Positions 17,729 to 25,635 of a DNA stretch of 64,000 bases are shown here, in pieces; the stretch's first letter is position 1; every line of letters begins with the position of its first letter. Source of the DNA: Carnobacterium_A sp036639135 (GTDB taxonomy: Bacteria > Bacillota > Bacilli > Lactobacillales > Carnobacteriaceae); the NCBI GenBank assembly GCA_036639135.1, contig JAVWJE010000001.1, positions 1 to 64,000 of the forward strand, written 5' to 3'. The notes beneath the pieces were generated by a model. It saw nothing but the letters and a program-made list of their open reading frames with translations. It was not told where the DNA came from and made no database searches. A program made the translations under genes and the position numbers.

Positions 17729-18694
17729 TTAACTTGCACCACTTTCGTTTTTATTATTTTGTCGTTCTTTTTCTGAATATTCTTGAATAAAATACAACGG
17801 TCGATTTTTTGTTTCAACAAATACTCGACTTAAATATTCTCCGATAACTCCTAAAGAAATTAACTGAATCCCACCAATAAATAAAATACCAGCAATAATA
17901 GAAGTATACCCCGCTATGTCTCTTCCATACAAGCTTGTTTTAATAAGTTCAAAAATCAAGTATAAAAAAGCAAAAAATGAAATAATAAACCCAATGATAG
18001 ACCATATTTTTAACGGAATTGTGCTATAAGAAGTAATGCCATCAAGGCCTAATTTTACTAATGCTGAAAGTTTCCATTTCGTTTCTCCAGCTGTCCGTGC
18101 TTCAGCGATATACGATATTTCTTTCTTTTTAAATCCAATCCAACCATACATCCCTTTGGTATAACGCTCTTTTTCTCGCATTTTGATTAAAGCGTCCATA
18201 CATTTCTTGTCTAACAATCTGAAATCACCCGCCTGTGGATAGACCCTTTCTTTAGTAACTTTTTGCAATAATTGATAATACCATTTTGATGCCCTTTTTT
18301 TGAACCAAGATTCTCCTTCACGAGCTTTTCGAATGGCATAAACATCATCATATCCCAGTTCCCACCATTTTAACATCTCTTCTATTAGTTTAGGCGGTTG
18401 TTGTAAATCAGCATCAATTATAATTGTTGCATCAGTATCTACATGATCAAACCCCGCCAACATCGCAATTTCTTTCCCGAAATTTCTTGACAAATCAAGG
18501 TATTGAACGCGAGAATCTAACTGTTTCAATTTCTTAAGCTTTTCAAGTGTCCTATCCGTGCTTCCATCATTGATGAACAAGAAAGTAAATTGGTATTGGG
18601 CGAGTTTTTTGCAAACTAAAACTAATTTTTTATACATATGATCAATGACAGCTTCCTCGTTGTAGGCAGGAATTAATATTGTAATAGTTTTCAT
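17729..18694 (-). CDS. GT2 undecaprenyl-phosphate sugar transferase (CsbB/GtrB-like)
   Basis: A 321-aa enzyme with an N-terminal GT-A domain and two C-terminal membrane segments, the layout of DPM1/GtrB/CsbB proteins. Motifs include ILIPAYNEEAVID, FINDGSTD (donor Asp) and IIDADLQQPP, the metal-binding DAD with the polyprenol-type DLQ-P-P. It should load a sugar onto undecaprenyl phosphate in the cytosol. The ATG at 18694 follows AAAGGTTGG. It heads the GT2-GtrA-YfhO operon. Confidence 0.88.
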   Translation of the reverse strand: MKTITILIPAYNEEAVIDHMYKKLVLVCKKLAQYQFTFLFINDGSTDRTLEKLKKLKQLDSRVQYLDLSRNFGKEIAMLAGFDHVDTDATIIIDADLQQPPKLIEEMLKWWELGYDDVYAIRKAREGESWFKKRASKWYYQLLQKVTKERVYPQAGDFRLLDKKCMDALIKMREKERYTKGMYGWIGFKKKEISYIAEARTAGETKWKLSALVKLGLDGITSYSTIPLKIWSIIGFIISFFAFLYLIFELIKTSLYGRDIAGYTSIIAGILFIGGIQLISLGVIGEYLSRVFVETKNRPLYFIQEYSEKERQNNKNESGAS

Positions 18695-18843
18695 ATTATC
18701 CAACCTTTCATCCATTAATTGAATCTTTTAAAATGATTGGGTTTGTTACTAGTATAACCTTTTAATAAATACCCGTCTATTCTGCTCCTTATTTTTTTAG
18801 AGACAAAAATAGATTGGGAAAGGAGCGATAAAATAGAAAAAAA

Positions 18844-18882
18844 TCGTATGAAATCAAACGAACAAAAGTTGATTTCATACAA
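18844..18882 (-). terminator. Terminator of gpmA
   Basis: TCGTATGAAATCAA (18844-18857) pairs with TTGATTTCATACAA (18869-18882). On the minus strand a TTTTTTCTATTTT run follows. It lies 60 bp past the gpmA stop codon. Confidence 0.85.
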
Positions 18883-18941
18883 TTCCATTTTTCCTATCTT
18901 GCTATTTCGCACAAAAACCCCTTTATGTCCCAGCCTTTTTA

Positions 18942-19634
18942 TTAAAGGTAATACTTTTTGATAACAGCTAATTCATCGTTTAATTCATAAACCAATGGTT
19001 GTCCTGTTGGAATTTCTAATTCCATAATATCATCATCAGAAATTTCTTCAATGTATTTAGCTAAAGCACGCAACGAATTACCGTGAGCGGCTACTAACAC
19101 TGTTTTGCCCTCTAATATAGCAGGTGCAATCTGATCTTCCCAAAAAGGAATAACCCGGTCTAAGGTCGTTTCTAAGTTTTCTCCCATAGGAACAACGCGT
19201 TTTTGTAAATTAGCATAGCGACGATCATTAAGCGCTGAGTTTGGATCATCTGGTTCTAATAATGGTGGCAAGGTATTATATGAACGACGCCATAATTGAA
19301 CTTGCTCGATACCATATTTATCAGCCGTTGCTTTTTTATTAAGTCCTTGTAATGCTCCGTAATGACGTTCGTTTAGACGCCAAGTTTTGACTTCTGGAAC
19401 CCACAATTGATCAGAGTCTTCTAAAACAATATGGCACGTTTTGATAGCGCGTTTTAAAACAGACGTAAAAGCCATGTCAAATTCGATTCCAGCTTCTTTT
19501 ATTTTTTCGCCAGCTTCATGAGCTTCTTTTAATCCTGCATCACTTAAGTCAACATCAACCCATCCTGTAAATTGATTCAATGCATTCCATTCACTTTGAC
19601 CATGACGAACAAATACAATTTTCTTCACATACAT
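18942..19634 (-). CDS. gpmA: 2,3-bisphosphoglycerate-dependent phosphoglycerate mutase
   Basis: A glycolytic enzyme of 230 aa interconverting 3- and 2-phosphoglycerate. The phosphohistidine loop is VFVRHGQSEWN, followed by NQFTGWVDVDLSDAG. The second catalytic His lies in VLVAAHGNSLRALAKY, and LNERHYGALQGLNK supplies the acid/base Glu. All residues expected of the dPGM family are present. An AGGAAAG ribosome site precedes the ATG. It is monocistronic, between two terminators. Confidence 0.95.
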   Translation of the reverse strand: MYVKKIVFVRHGQSEWNALNQFTGWVDVDLSDAGLKEAHEAGEKIKEAGIEFDMAFTSVLKRAIKTCHIVLEDSDQLWVPEVKTWRLNERHYGALQGLNKKATADKYGIEQVQLWRRSYNTLPPLLEPDDPNSALNDRRYANLQKRVVPMGENLETTLDRVIPFWEDQIAPAILEGKTVLVAAHGNSLRALAKYIEEISDDDIMELEIPTGQPLVYELNDELAVIKKYYL

Positions 19635-19774
19635 CCCAACTTTCCTAGTTTCTCACTTATTATTGTACACCTTGTTGCTTGGGAAATGCACATAGAATGA
19701 TTACATTCGTTTTTCAAAATAGTTTTAATTAGTAAATATTAATGTGGTTTATTAGGTACAATTAAAAACAAAAA

Positions 19775-19812
19775 CTTTCTAACAACTAGTAAATTTACTA
19801 ATGGTTAGAAAG
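19775..19812 (-). terminator. Terminator of the flavoprotein disulfide reductase gene
   Basis: CTTTCTAAC (19775-19783) pairs with GTTAGAAAG (19804-19812), enclosing the palindrome TAGTAAATTTACTA. On the minus strand TTTTTGTTTTT follows. Confidence 0.82.
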
Positions 19813-19819
19813 ATTTAAC

Positions 19820-21160
19820 TTACATATAAATAGATGATAAATCACTAGCAATTGTAGGATATGCAAATATAAGCTGTGTGGCCTCTTTTGTAGTCATTTT
19901 TTCATCGATTAACAGACTCAAGAAATTAATTAAATCATCTGCTCTCTCATTTAGGCAAGTTGCTCCAACTAACAATCCAGTTTTCCGATTTTTTATTAGT
20001 TTAATTTTTGAAATAGGTTCATTTACTCGAGAGTAACTAAACCAAGAAGTAGCATCAATTTGAGATACTTCATAATCATCCTCTTGTTCAGTTGCTTGTT
20101 CAATAGATACTCCTGTTTGAGCTAGTTTCGGACTTGAATAAACAACCGTAGGAATACAAGGATAAACAATTTTGTCGGTTGTTTTACCAGTCAGGTATTT
20201 CACTAAATAATTCCCTTCAAAACTCGCTACTGGAGTTAATTTTGCGCGTTTTTTTGACAACACATCTCCGCAAGCAAAAATGTTTTTATTGCTTGTTTGT
20301 AGGTAGTCATTGATTTGAATTCCATTTTTATTATAGTCTACTTTCGCTTTGTCCAGATCTAATGCTTCAATGTTAGGAATACGTCCCGTCGCACAAAATA
20401 CTAAATCTGTCTTTATACTCTCATTATTCTCAATTATTACTAAAAAAGAATCTTTGTTTTTTTTAATTTCTTTTGTATTCATATTAAAATGAAAAATTAC
20501 ACCTTTAGCTTCTAACTGTTGGACACTTTGTTTAACAAGTTCAGAATCAAAAGCTTTCAATGGTTTATCATTATGATGAACAACGTGTACTTTAGCACCT
20601 GCAGCATTGGCAATGGTTGCTAATTCAAAAGAAACATAACCACCACCAATAAAGGTAACTGTTTTAGGCATTTCAGGCAAAGATAAGAAGTCGTCACTGG
20701 TTAGCAAATAGTCTTTTCCTTCAATAGGTAATAAGGAAGGTCTTGCACCAGTCGCAATAACAAAGGTTTCAGCTGAGAATGTGCCGTCATTTACTTGAAC
20801 TGTTTTTTCATCAATAAATTTAGCTTTCCCTATAATAGTTTCCACTCCAGCTGATTGCAAACTCTTATTAGATGCATCTGACACAGGATTTATAATCGAT
20901 TCTTTAAATGCCATTAATTCAGACCAATTGACTTGGGGAGTATGAGAAAAACCTTTTCCGATTAATTGTGTAACACTGTCTTTAGCTTCTACTATTGAGT
21001 AAAGAGTTTTTTTGGGATCACAGCCTCGGTTTGGGCAAGTTCCACCCCATAAATCATCTTCTATAACAGCAACTTTTTTGCCTTCTGCAACAAGTCCATT
21101 CGCTATTGCCATTCCACCAACACCACTACCGATAATAATCACATCGAATGCTTTATTCAT
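19820..21160 (-). CDS. Glutathione-reductase-like flavoprotein lacking the catalytic His/Glu
   Basis: A 446-aa class I pyridine-nucleotide disulfide oxidoreductase. The FAD fold has GSGVGG (residues 11-16), the redox disulfide is GGTCPNRGC (Cys42, Cys47), the NAD(P) fold is FIGGGYVSFEL, and the second FAD motif is FACGDV. In the classical family the C terminus carries HPTxxE, the proton relay. Here the matching segment reads AYPTIASD, with Tyr at the His position (residue 434) and no Glu five residues on. It may therefore act on a different substrate or by a different proton donor. It is monocistronic; gor at 362-1714 keeps the canonical residues. Confidence 0.85.
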   Translation of the reverse strand: MNKAFDVIIIGSGVGGMAIANGLVAEGKKVAVIEDDLWGGTCPNRGCDPKKTLYSIVEAKDSVTQLIGKGFSHTPQVNWSELMAFKESIINPVSDASNKSLQSAGVETIIGKAKFIDEKTVQVNDGTFSAETFVIATGARPSLLPIEGKDYLLTSDDFLSLPEMPKTVTFIGGGYVSFELATIANAAGAKVHVVHHNDKPLKAFDSELVKQSVQQLEAKGVIFHFNMNTKEIKKNKDSFLVIIENNESIKTDLVFCATGRIPNIEALDLDKAKVDYNKNGIQINDYLQTSNKNIFACGDVLSKKRAKLTPVASFEGNYLVKYLTGKTTDKIVYPCIPTVVYSSPKLAQTGVSIEQATEQEDDYEVSQIDATSWFSYSRVNEPISKIKLIKNRKTGLLVGATCLNERADDLINFLSLLIDEKMTTKEATQLIFAYPTIASDLSSIYM

Positions 21161-21344
21161 CTGTAAAACCTCCCCTTCAAATACGTTTTACCATAGACTG
21201 TCTCTTTTTGCCATTAACTACTCTTGCTTTTTATAAAAAGTGTCTCTTTTATTGTTTTTTTTTTGAAGAATTTACGATCTTCTACACTAAAGACCTCAAA
21301 CATGTTAGAATCGTATTACTAAACGTTTGGGAGGGTTTTCAAAA

Positions 21345-21746
21345 ATGAATGAAAAAACATTAGTATTGATAAAACCGGATGCTGTAGAACGAAATTTAAT
21401 TGGAAATATTTTAATGGAATACGAACGGAATGGTTTAAAAGTTACAGATATGAAGTTAATAACGGCTTCGACAGCATTAGCAGAAAAACACTATGCTGAA
21501 CACAAAGAAAAGCCTTTTTTCAATAGATTGGTATCTTACCTTACAAGAAGTCCACTAGTTGCACTTGTTTTAGAAGGAGAAAATGTGGTGAGTCGGGTAC
21601 GAAAATTAAATGGAACAACAAACCCTGAAGAATCTGATGATAATACGATTCGTGCGCTTTATGGGCTAAGTTTATCAGAAAATACGGTTCATTCATCTGA
21701 TTCAAAAGAAAGCGCGCTTAGAGAATGTTCCATTTGGTTTAATTAG
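21345..21746 (+). CDS. ndk: Nucleoside diphosphate kinase
   Basis: A 133-aa enzyme that transfers the gamma phosphate from ATP to NDPs. Visible are the N-terminal TLVLIKPDAVERNLIG, the RxLxGxTNP-like motif as RKLNGTTNPEES, and the active-site segment NTVHSSDSKESA with the phospho-accepting His. The usual motif there is NxxHGSDS, so the Gly after His is replaced by Ser. The ATG at 21345 lies 8 nt after GGGAGGG; an upstream TTG overlaps that site and was rejected. Monocistronic, followed by a terminator. Confidence 0.9.
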   Translation: MNEKTLVLIKPDAVERNLIGNILMEYERNGLKVTDMKLITASTALAEKHYAEHKEKPFFNRLVSYLTRSPLVALVLEGENVVSRVRKLNGTTNPEESDDNTIRALYGLSLSENTVHSSDSKESALRECSIWFN

Positions 21747-21767
21747 ATTAATTCTATCTGTACAATA

Positions 21768-21803
21768 AAAAAATCTGCCAAGATATATTGGTAGATTTTT
21801 TTA
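21768..21803 (+). terminator. Terminator of ndk
   Basis: AAAAAATCTGCCAA pairs with TTGGTAGATTTTTT, with one mismatch and a T run at the 3' side. Confidence 0.87.
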
Positions 21804-21889
21804 CTTATAATGATAATTTTAATTTTTTTAATAAAAACTTTGCTGTTACTTTTAGCCTTAACTTTTTTTATTTCTAAGGAAGCGCGTTA

Positions 21890-21898
21890 TGATATAAT
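21890..21898 (+). promoter_or_regulatory. Extended -10 promoter element of uvsE
   Basis: TGATATAAT is an exact extended -10 box (TGnTATAAT) 37 bp before the uvsE ATG. No good -35 hexamer is seen 17 bp upstream, as is common for extended -10 promoters. I saw no LexA-type box here. Confidence 0.5.
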
Positions 21899-21935
21899 AA
21901 TATTTGAACTAAATAGTCAATAAAAGGAGAATTCT

Positions 21936-23186
21936 ATGAAAATTGGTTACGCTTGTCTAACTCTAGGTGTATACAATACAAATTTTAGAACATGTACTCT
22001 TAAAACCGCAACACCAAAGCATTTATTAACACTAATCGAACATAATTTGAAAACTTTAGATAGAATTATTGATTACAATATTAGTATGGGAATTACCCAT
22101 TTTAGAATCAGTTCGGACATCATTCCTTTCGGTTCAAGTCCAATTAACACTCTTCCTTGGGATGATATTTTTAAAGAAGAATTTCATTTCATTGCTAAAA
22201 AATTAAAAGCAACTAATACAAGGGTATCCATGCACCCTGGACAATATACTGTCTTAAATTCACCAAATGAAGATGTCGTCAAACGAGCAGTAGAGGATCT
22301 TGCTTACCATGCTCGCTTTTTAACTGCTCTTGAAACAGCAAAGTCTAGTAAAATTATTCTTCATATTGGTGGTGTCTATGGAGATAAAGAAACAGCTGTT
22401 GCAAGATTCGAAAAAAATTACCATCTTTTAAGTCAAGAGATCAAAAATAGATTAGTCATTGAAAATGATGATAAATCTTATCATATAGGTGATGTACTAG
22501 CTATTGGACTTACAAATCACATCCCTGTCGTCTACGATAATTTACACAATCAAGTTCTTCCTTTTGATATTTCTAAAGATGATCGTTATTTTATAACTCT
22601 GGCCAATCAAACTTGGAAGACCGAAGATGGTGTTCAAAAAATTCATTACTCCCAAGGTGAAAAATTAAAAAGAGCTGGGAGCCACTCTAGAACAATCAAT
22701 TTAGAAGTATTAAATGAATTTATAAAAGATATTCCTGATGTGGATATTATGTTAGAAGTAAAAGATAAAAACTTATCTGCTGTTAAAGCAGCTAACTTAA
22801 TTACACCGAATAAGGAAATCTCAAACTTAGAAAAAGAATGGGCTAGATATAAATACAACATTCTTGAACATGATCCAACTCTATATAAAGAGATTAGAAC
22901 CCTTTTAAAAGATAAAGAGTCTTATCCTGTAATAAAGTTTTACTTTTTAATCGACCAAGCCTTGGCCGTAGAACCAAGTGAAGGAACGAGAATAAACGCT
23001 GCATCACATGTCTGGGGATATTTTAAAGAGGTCGCTACAGAAAAAGAGCGAAAACAGTATGCTTCCTATATCGAATCCTTTAAAAAGGGAACCTATTCTA
23101 TTAATGCTGTTAAAGGAATGCTTTTAAAATTGGCCATTAAATATAAAAACGATTACTTATTATCTAGTTACTACTTTCATTTTTAA
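21936..23186 (+). CDS. uvsE: UV damage endonuclease UvsE/UVDE
   Basis: A 416-aa TIM-barrel, metal-dependent endonuclease that nicks 5' of UV photoproducts in alternative excision repair. Recognisable are GYACLTLG at the start, FRISSDIIPFGSS, RVSMHPGQYTVLNSP (metal-ligand His), LHIGGVYGDK and LVIENDDKSY, the Glu-containing metal site. Length exceeds the catalytic barrel by about 100 residues, so there is a C-terminal extension. An AAAGGAG ribosome site precedes the ATG. The lipoprotein gene downstream begins 15 bp after its stop. Confidence 0.93.
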   Translation: MKIGYACLTLGVYNTNFRTCTLKTATPKHLLTLIEHNLKTLDRIIDYNISMGITHFRISSDIIPFGSSPINTLPWDDIFKEEFHFIAKKLKATNTRVSMHPGQYTVLNSPNEDVVKRAVEDLAYHARFLTALETAKSSKIILHIGGVYGDKETAVARFEKNYHLLSQEIKNRLVIENDDKSYHIGDVLAIGLTNHIPVVYDNLHNQVLPFDISKDDRYFITLANQTWKTEDGVQKIHYSQGEKLKRAGSHSRTINLEVLNEFIKDIPDVDIMLEVKDKNLSAVKAANLITPNKEISNLEKEWARYKYNILEHDPTLYKEIRTLLKDKESYPVIKFYFLIDQALAVEPSEGTRINAASHVWGYFKEVATEKERKQYASYIESFKKGTYSINAVKGMLLKLAIKYKNDYLLSSYYFHF

Positions 23187-23201
23187 ATAGGAGGAATTCA
23201 T

Positions 23202-23780
23202 TTGAAAAAAGCAGCAAAGAATGATCTGCGCTTCATTATTTTATTTGGTTTGCTACTTGTTTTTGTTGGGGGTTGTTCATCTACAAAAGATACAAACAAA
23301 GAAGCAATAGAATCTGTTATAAAGACAGCTTTCACTCTTCCTGATGAAGAATTGATGGTTGAAGTAAATGACCCAGGAAATGCTACTTATATTGGGGAAA
23401 TCTCATCTAGCGAAAGTTCAACTTTAAAAGGAAAACATAACGGAATCGAAAAATTGCTACAAGAAAGATATGGTGACAAGTTCACTAAATATGGCTATGA
23501 AAAATTTGTATCTGGTTCTGCTTCTGTTTATCCTATGTTAGCAGAACGATCAGGGTATTTAACAACCGTTGAAAATGTCATTGTCGAACAAGATAAGGAT
23601 GACCCTAACCGATACCATTTTGAAGCTGAAATTATTTATACGACTCACGATGGAGAAGAAAAAAAGACAACTATGATAGGTAAAGCCGAATGCAAACAAG
23701 AAGAAGGAAAAATAGATTCCTTAGATATTAATGACGATGGTGGATTAGCGAAAGAAATGTCTGGTGAATCTGAACACTAA
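23202..23780 (+). CDS. Predicted lipoprotein, 192 aa, unknown function
   Basis: The TTG start is fixed by AGGAGGAATTCAT. A basic N region and hydrophobic core end at a lipobox VGGC (Cys25), so export and lipidation are expected. The mature part is highly charged and alternates like a small beta-rich domain. A cluster of acidic residues follows near the C terminus. I do not recognise the family. It sits directly after uvsE and may share its transcript by chance of spacing. Confidence 0.75.
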   Translation: MKKAAKNDLRFIILFGLLLVFVGGCSSTKDTNKEAIESVIKTAFTLPDEELMVEVNDPGNATYIGEISSSESSTLKGKHNGIEKLLQERYGDKFTKYGYEKFVSGSASVYPMLAERSGYLTTVENVIVEQDKDDPNRYHFEAEIIYTTHDGEEKKTTMIGKAECKQEEGKIDSLDINDDGGLAKEMSGESEH

Positions 23781-23802
23781 TCAACCTTTATTACACAATT
23801 AA

Positions 23803-23919
23803 CTTCTCGTAAACGATATCTTTCATGAGAAAGTCCGTGTAGAATCAGACAATAGTAAAGCTATTACTCTTGAACGCGAATGGCAACTAAATGAATTAAA
23901 AACCATTATTAAAGAATAG
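23803..23919 (+). pseudogene. Possible remnant of a coding sequence (C-terminal tail only)
   Basis: An open frame without a start codon reads LLVNDIFHEKVRVE and ends LNELKTIIKE-stop, with protein-like composition. A stop at 23800-23802 closes it upstream. It fits the tail of a deleted gene or a diverged end of a longer lipoprotein. No family is recognised and it may be chance. Confidence 0.3.
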
Positions 23920-23928
23920 CATCTTTAT

Positions 23929-23975
23929 AAAAAGAAACACCCTGATTTAAGTATAAAATCAGGGTGTTTCTTTTT
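23929..23975. terminator. Bidirectional terminator
   Basis: A perfect 20-bp inverted repeat (AAAAAGAAACACCCTGATTT and its complement) with A and T runs. It ends the four-gene operon on the minus strand and any transcript from the lipoprotein side. Confidence 0.9.
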
Positions 23976-23978
23976 AAA

Positions 23979-24596
23979 TTAAAATTGTCGTTTGAAAGGA
24001 ATGGTTTGAATACTTGCATAATCCGTTCCACCCAATCGAGCGACTGGACGTAGAACATCAGATAAGACGTAACCTTGTTTAGAATCATAAACTTTTTCAT
24101 CTACAATGGAACCAATCACTCGAAGAATAACCAAATCTGCTTCTTCATGATTTTTCTCATAGTTTTTCAATGCAATCGATTCTTCCAAAACAACTTCAAA
24201 TCGAATCAACGCTTCTTCTATACCAGGTGTTTTAATTTTCATACTTGAACTTAAATGTAGATTTGTTAATTCTAGCTCACTATTGTTTCTTTCCAACGGC
24301 TTAGAAGAAACATCCATTGCATCTATTAATGATTCATTCACTATATGAATAACCGCTTCTTTTTCTCTAGAAATATTTAAAAAAGTATCTTTTTGCTTGT
24401 CTCCATCTCTCTGAAAAGATACGGCTACTAATGTTGGAGATAGCACATTGAAGTAACTAAAAGGTGCTAAATTGATACTCGCATCCTCATTAAGACTAGT
24501 GATCCAAGCTATTGGCCGTGGAATAACACTGCCTTTAACCAGTTTCATTCTATTTTTTTCATCTATTTTATCAAAATCTATTTTTAACTTTGTCAT
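23979..24596 (-). CDS. Flavin reductase-like FMN-binding split-barrel protein
   Basis: A 205-aa protein of the flavin-reductase-like domain family. The key segment is GSVIPRPIAWITSLN followed by NLAPFSYFNVLSPT, the FMN-binding strand pair. It probably reduces FMN or uses bound FMN. It is the last gene of the mhq-like operon and its ATG overlaps the hydrolase stop (ATGA). In this setting a role in reducing or recycling quinone-derived compounds is likely but inferred. Confidence 0.83.
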   Translation of the reverse strand: MTKLKIDFDKIDEKNRMKLVKGSVIPRPIAWITSLNEDASINLAPFSYFNVLSPTLVAVSFQRDGDKQKDTFLNISREKEAVIHIVNESLIDAMDVSSKPLERNNSELELTNLHLSSSMKIKTPGIEEALIRFEVVLEESIALKNYEKNHEEADLVILRVIGSIVDEKVYDSKQGYVLSDVLRPVARLGGTDYASIQTIPFKRQF

Positions 24597-25210
24597 TGAA
24601 CGTCCTCCATTTTCATTGAAAGAAAGCTTTTAGCATCGTTTAATTCTTCCTGAGTGATTTGATGTCCTTGGTCACGTATAACAGTCTCTACTTTTATTGA
24701 AGCTGCTGCCATGCTCGTTTTAATCTGCATGAACTCGCTTTCAGTGACATAAGGATCCTTTTTTCCAGCGGTCATTAAAACTCTAAGATTTGCTTGCTTT
24801 TTAAATCCTTTATCGGGAGTGACTTGAGAAGGATGAAACAACAAAATAGTGTCTACTGGCAAATCAGTATATTCTTTTAAGAGATTTTTCGCAAGGTTCG
24901 CTCCATTAGAATAACCTATTATTGTTACCATCGCGTCCTCTAAGCTGTTTTTCTTAAGCGATTCACGGATTGATTCGTAAAGATCTTGTGTTGCTTTAGC
25001 CAGACTTAAAAGATCAAAGCTTCCATCAGGATAACGTGCAAAGTATCGACTCATCCCATTTTCGTTTACTTCTCCTTGGAAACCAATTTTTGTAGACTCT
25101 GGATCAAGAAAATGAGCGAGTTCAAACAGACTTGTAGCTGTTCCTCCAGTTCCATGAAGAGTGATGATTACATGTTTATCCATTCCTCTACTGATTGTCT
25201 CTTTCATCAT
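24593..25210 (-). CDS. mhqD: Alpha/beta hydrolase, MhqD-like carboxylesterase
   Basis: A 205-aa serine hydrolase of the phospholipase/carboxylesterase group. The oxyanion-hole strand reads VIITLHGTGG, the nucleophile elbow is IGYSNGAN, the Asp is in AGKKDPYV and the His in VIRDQGHQIT. This full triad and the length match MhqD. AGAGGAG precedes an ATGATG start pair, and the gene overlaps the regulator upstream. The symbol is given by similarity in motifs and by context; the substrate is unproven. Confidence 0.8.
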   Translation of the reverse strand: MMKETISRGMDKHVIITLHGTGGTATSLFELAHFLDPESTKIGFQGEVNENGMSRYFARYPDGSFDLLSLAKATQDLYESIRESLKKNSLEDAMVTIIGYSNGANLAKNLLKEYTDLPVDTILLFHPSQVTPDKGFKKQANLRVLMTAGKKDPYVTESEFMQIKTSMAAASIKVETVIRDQGHQITQEELNDAKSFLSMKMEDVQ

Positions 25211-25635
25211 AAAGACTCCTCTGACTTTTTACCTATTTTTTTTAACAAGTATTGCAACTGTAATTCTTCATCTTTACTTAAGACATTAAAAATAGACCGC
25301 ATATAAGAATAATGTTTTTCATAAATCTCTTCAAATACCTCTGTGCCCAGTTCTGTAAGAGCAATGATTTGAATTCTTTTATCCTTTTCTTTCTTTTCTT
25401 TTGTAATGTAATTTTTCTTACTTAGTATTTCTAGCACGTAAGTCATGCTGCTGTTAGGAATAAGCACAGTATCGATTAGCTCTTGCGTTGTAAGTAATCC
25501 TTTTACAAACAGAGCTTCCATAGCTGTAAATTCATTAACATTGATGTCTGTATTCGAAAGAGAATGTTTTACATTTTTTTCAACGCTATTGTAAGCTTTA
25601 AATAAAATAATTAAACTTTTAAGTTCATTCCTCAT
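25207..25635 (-). CDS. mhqR: MarR-family repressor, MhqR-like
   Basis: A 142-aa winged-helix regulator. The recognition helix region reads TTQELIDTVLIPNSSMTYVLEIL, followed by a wing with KEKDKRIQIIALTELG (the MarR DxR motif as DKR). In Bacillus MhqR responds to quinones through dissociation from its operator. It is flanked by MhqO- and MhqD-like genes with 4-bp overlaps on both sides, so it is part of the operon it most likely controls. Only the N-terminal Met region is poorly conserved. Confidence 0.83.
   Translation of the reverse strand: MRNELKSLIILFKAYNSVEKNVKHSLSNTDINVNEFTAMEALFVKGLLTTQELIDTVLIPNSSMTYVLEILSKKNYITKEKKEKDKRIQIIALTELGTEVFEEIYEKHYSYMRSIFNVLSKDEELQLQYLLKKIGKKSEESL

Noticed and set aside
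18715..18912. 65-aa open frame upstream of the GT2 gene on the minus strand
   Set aside because: It runs across the gpmA terminator hairpin, has no convincing ribosome site and no protein-like pattern.
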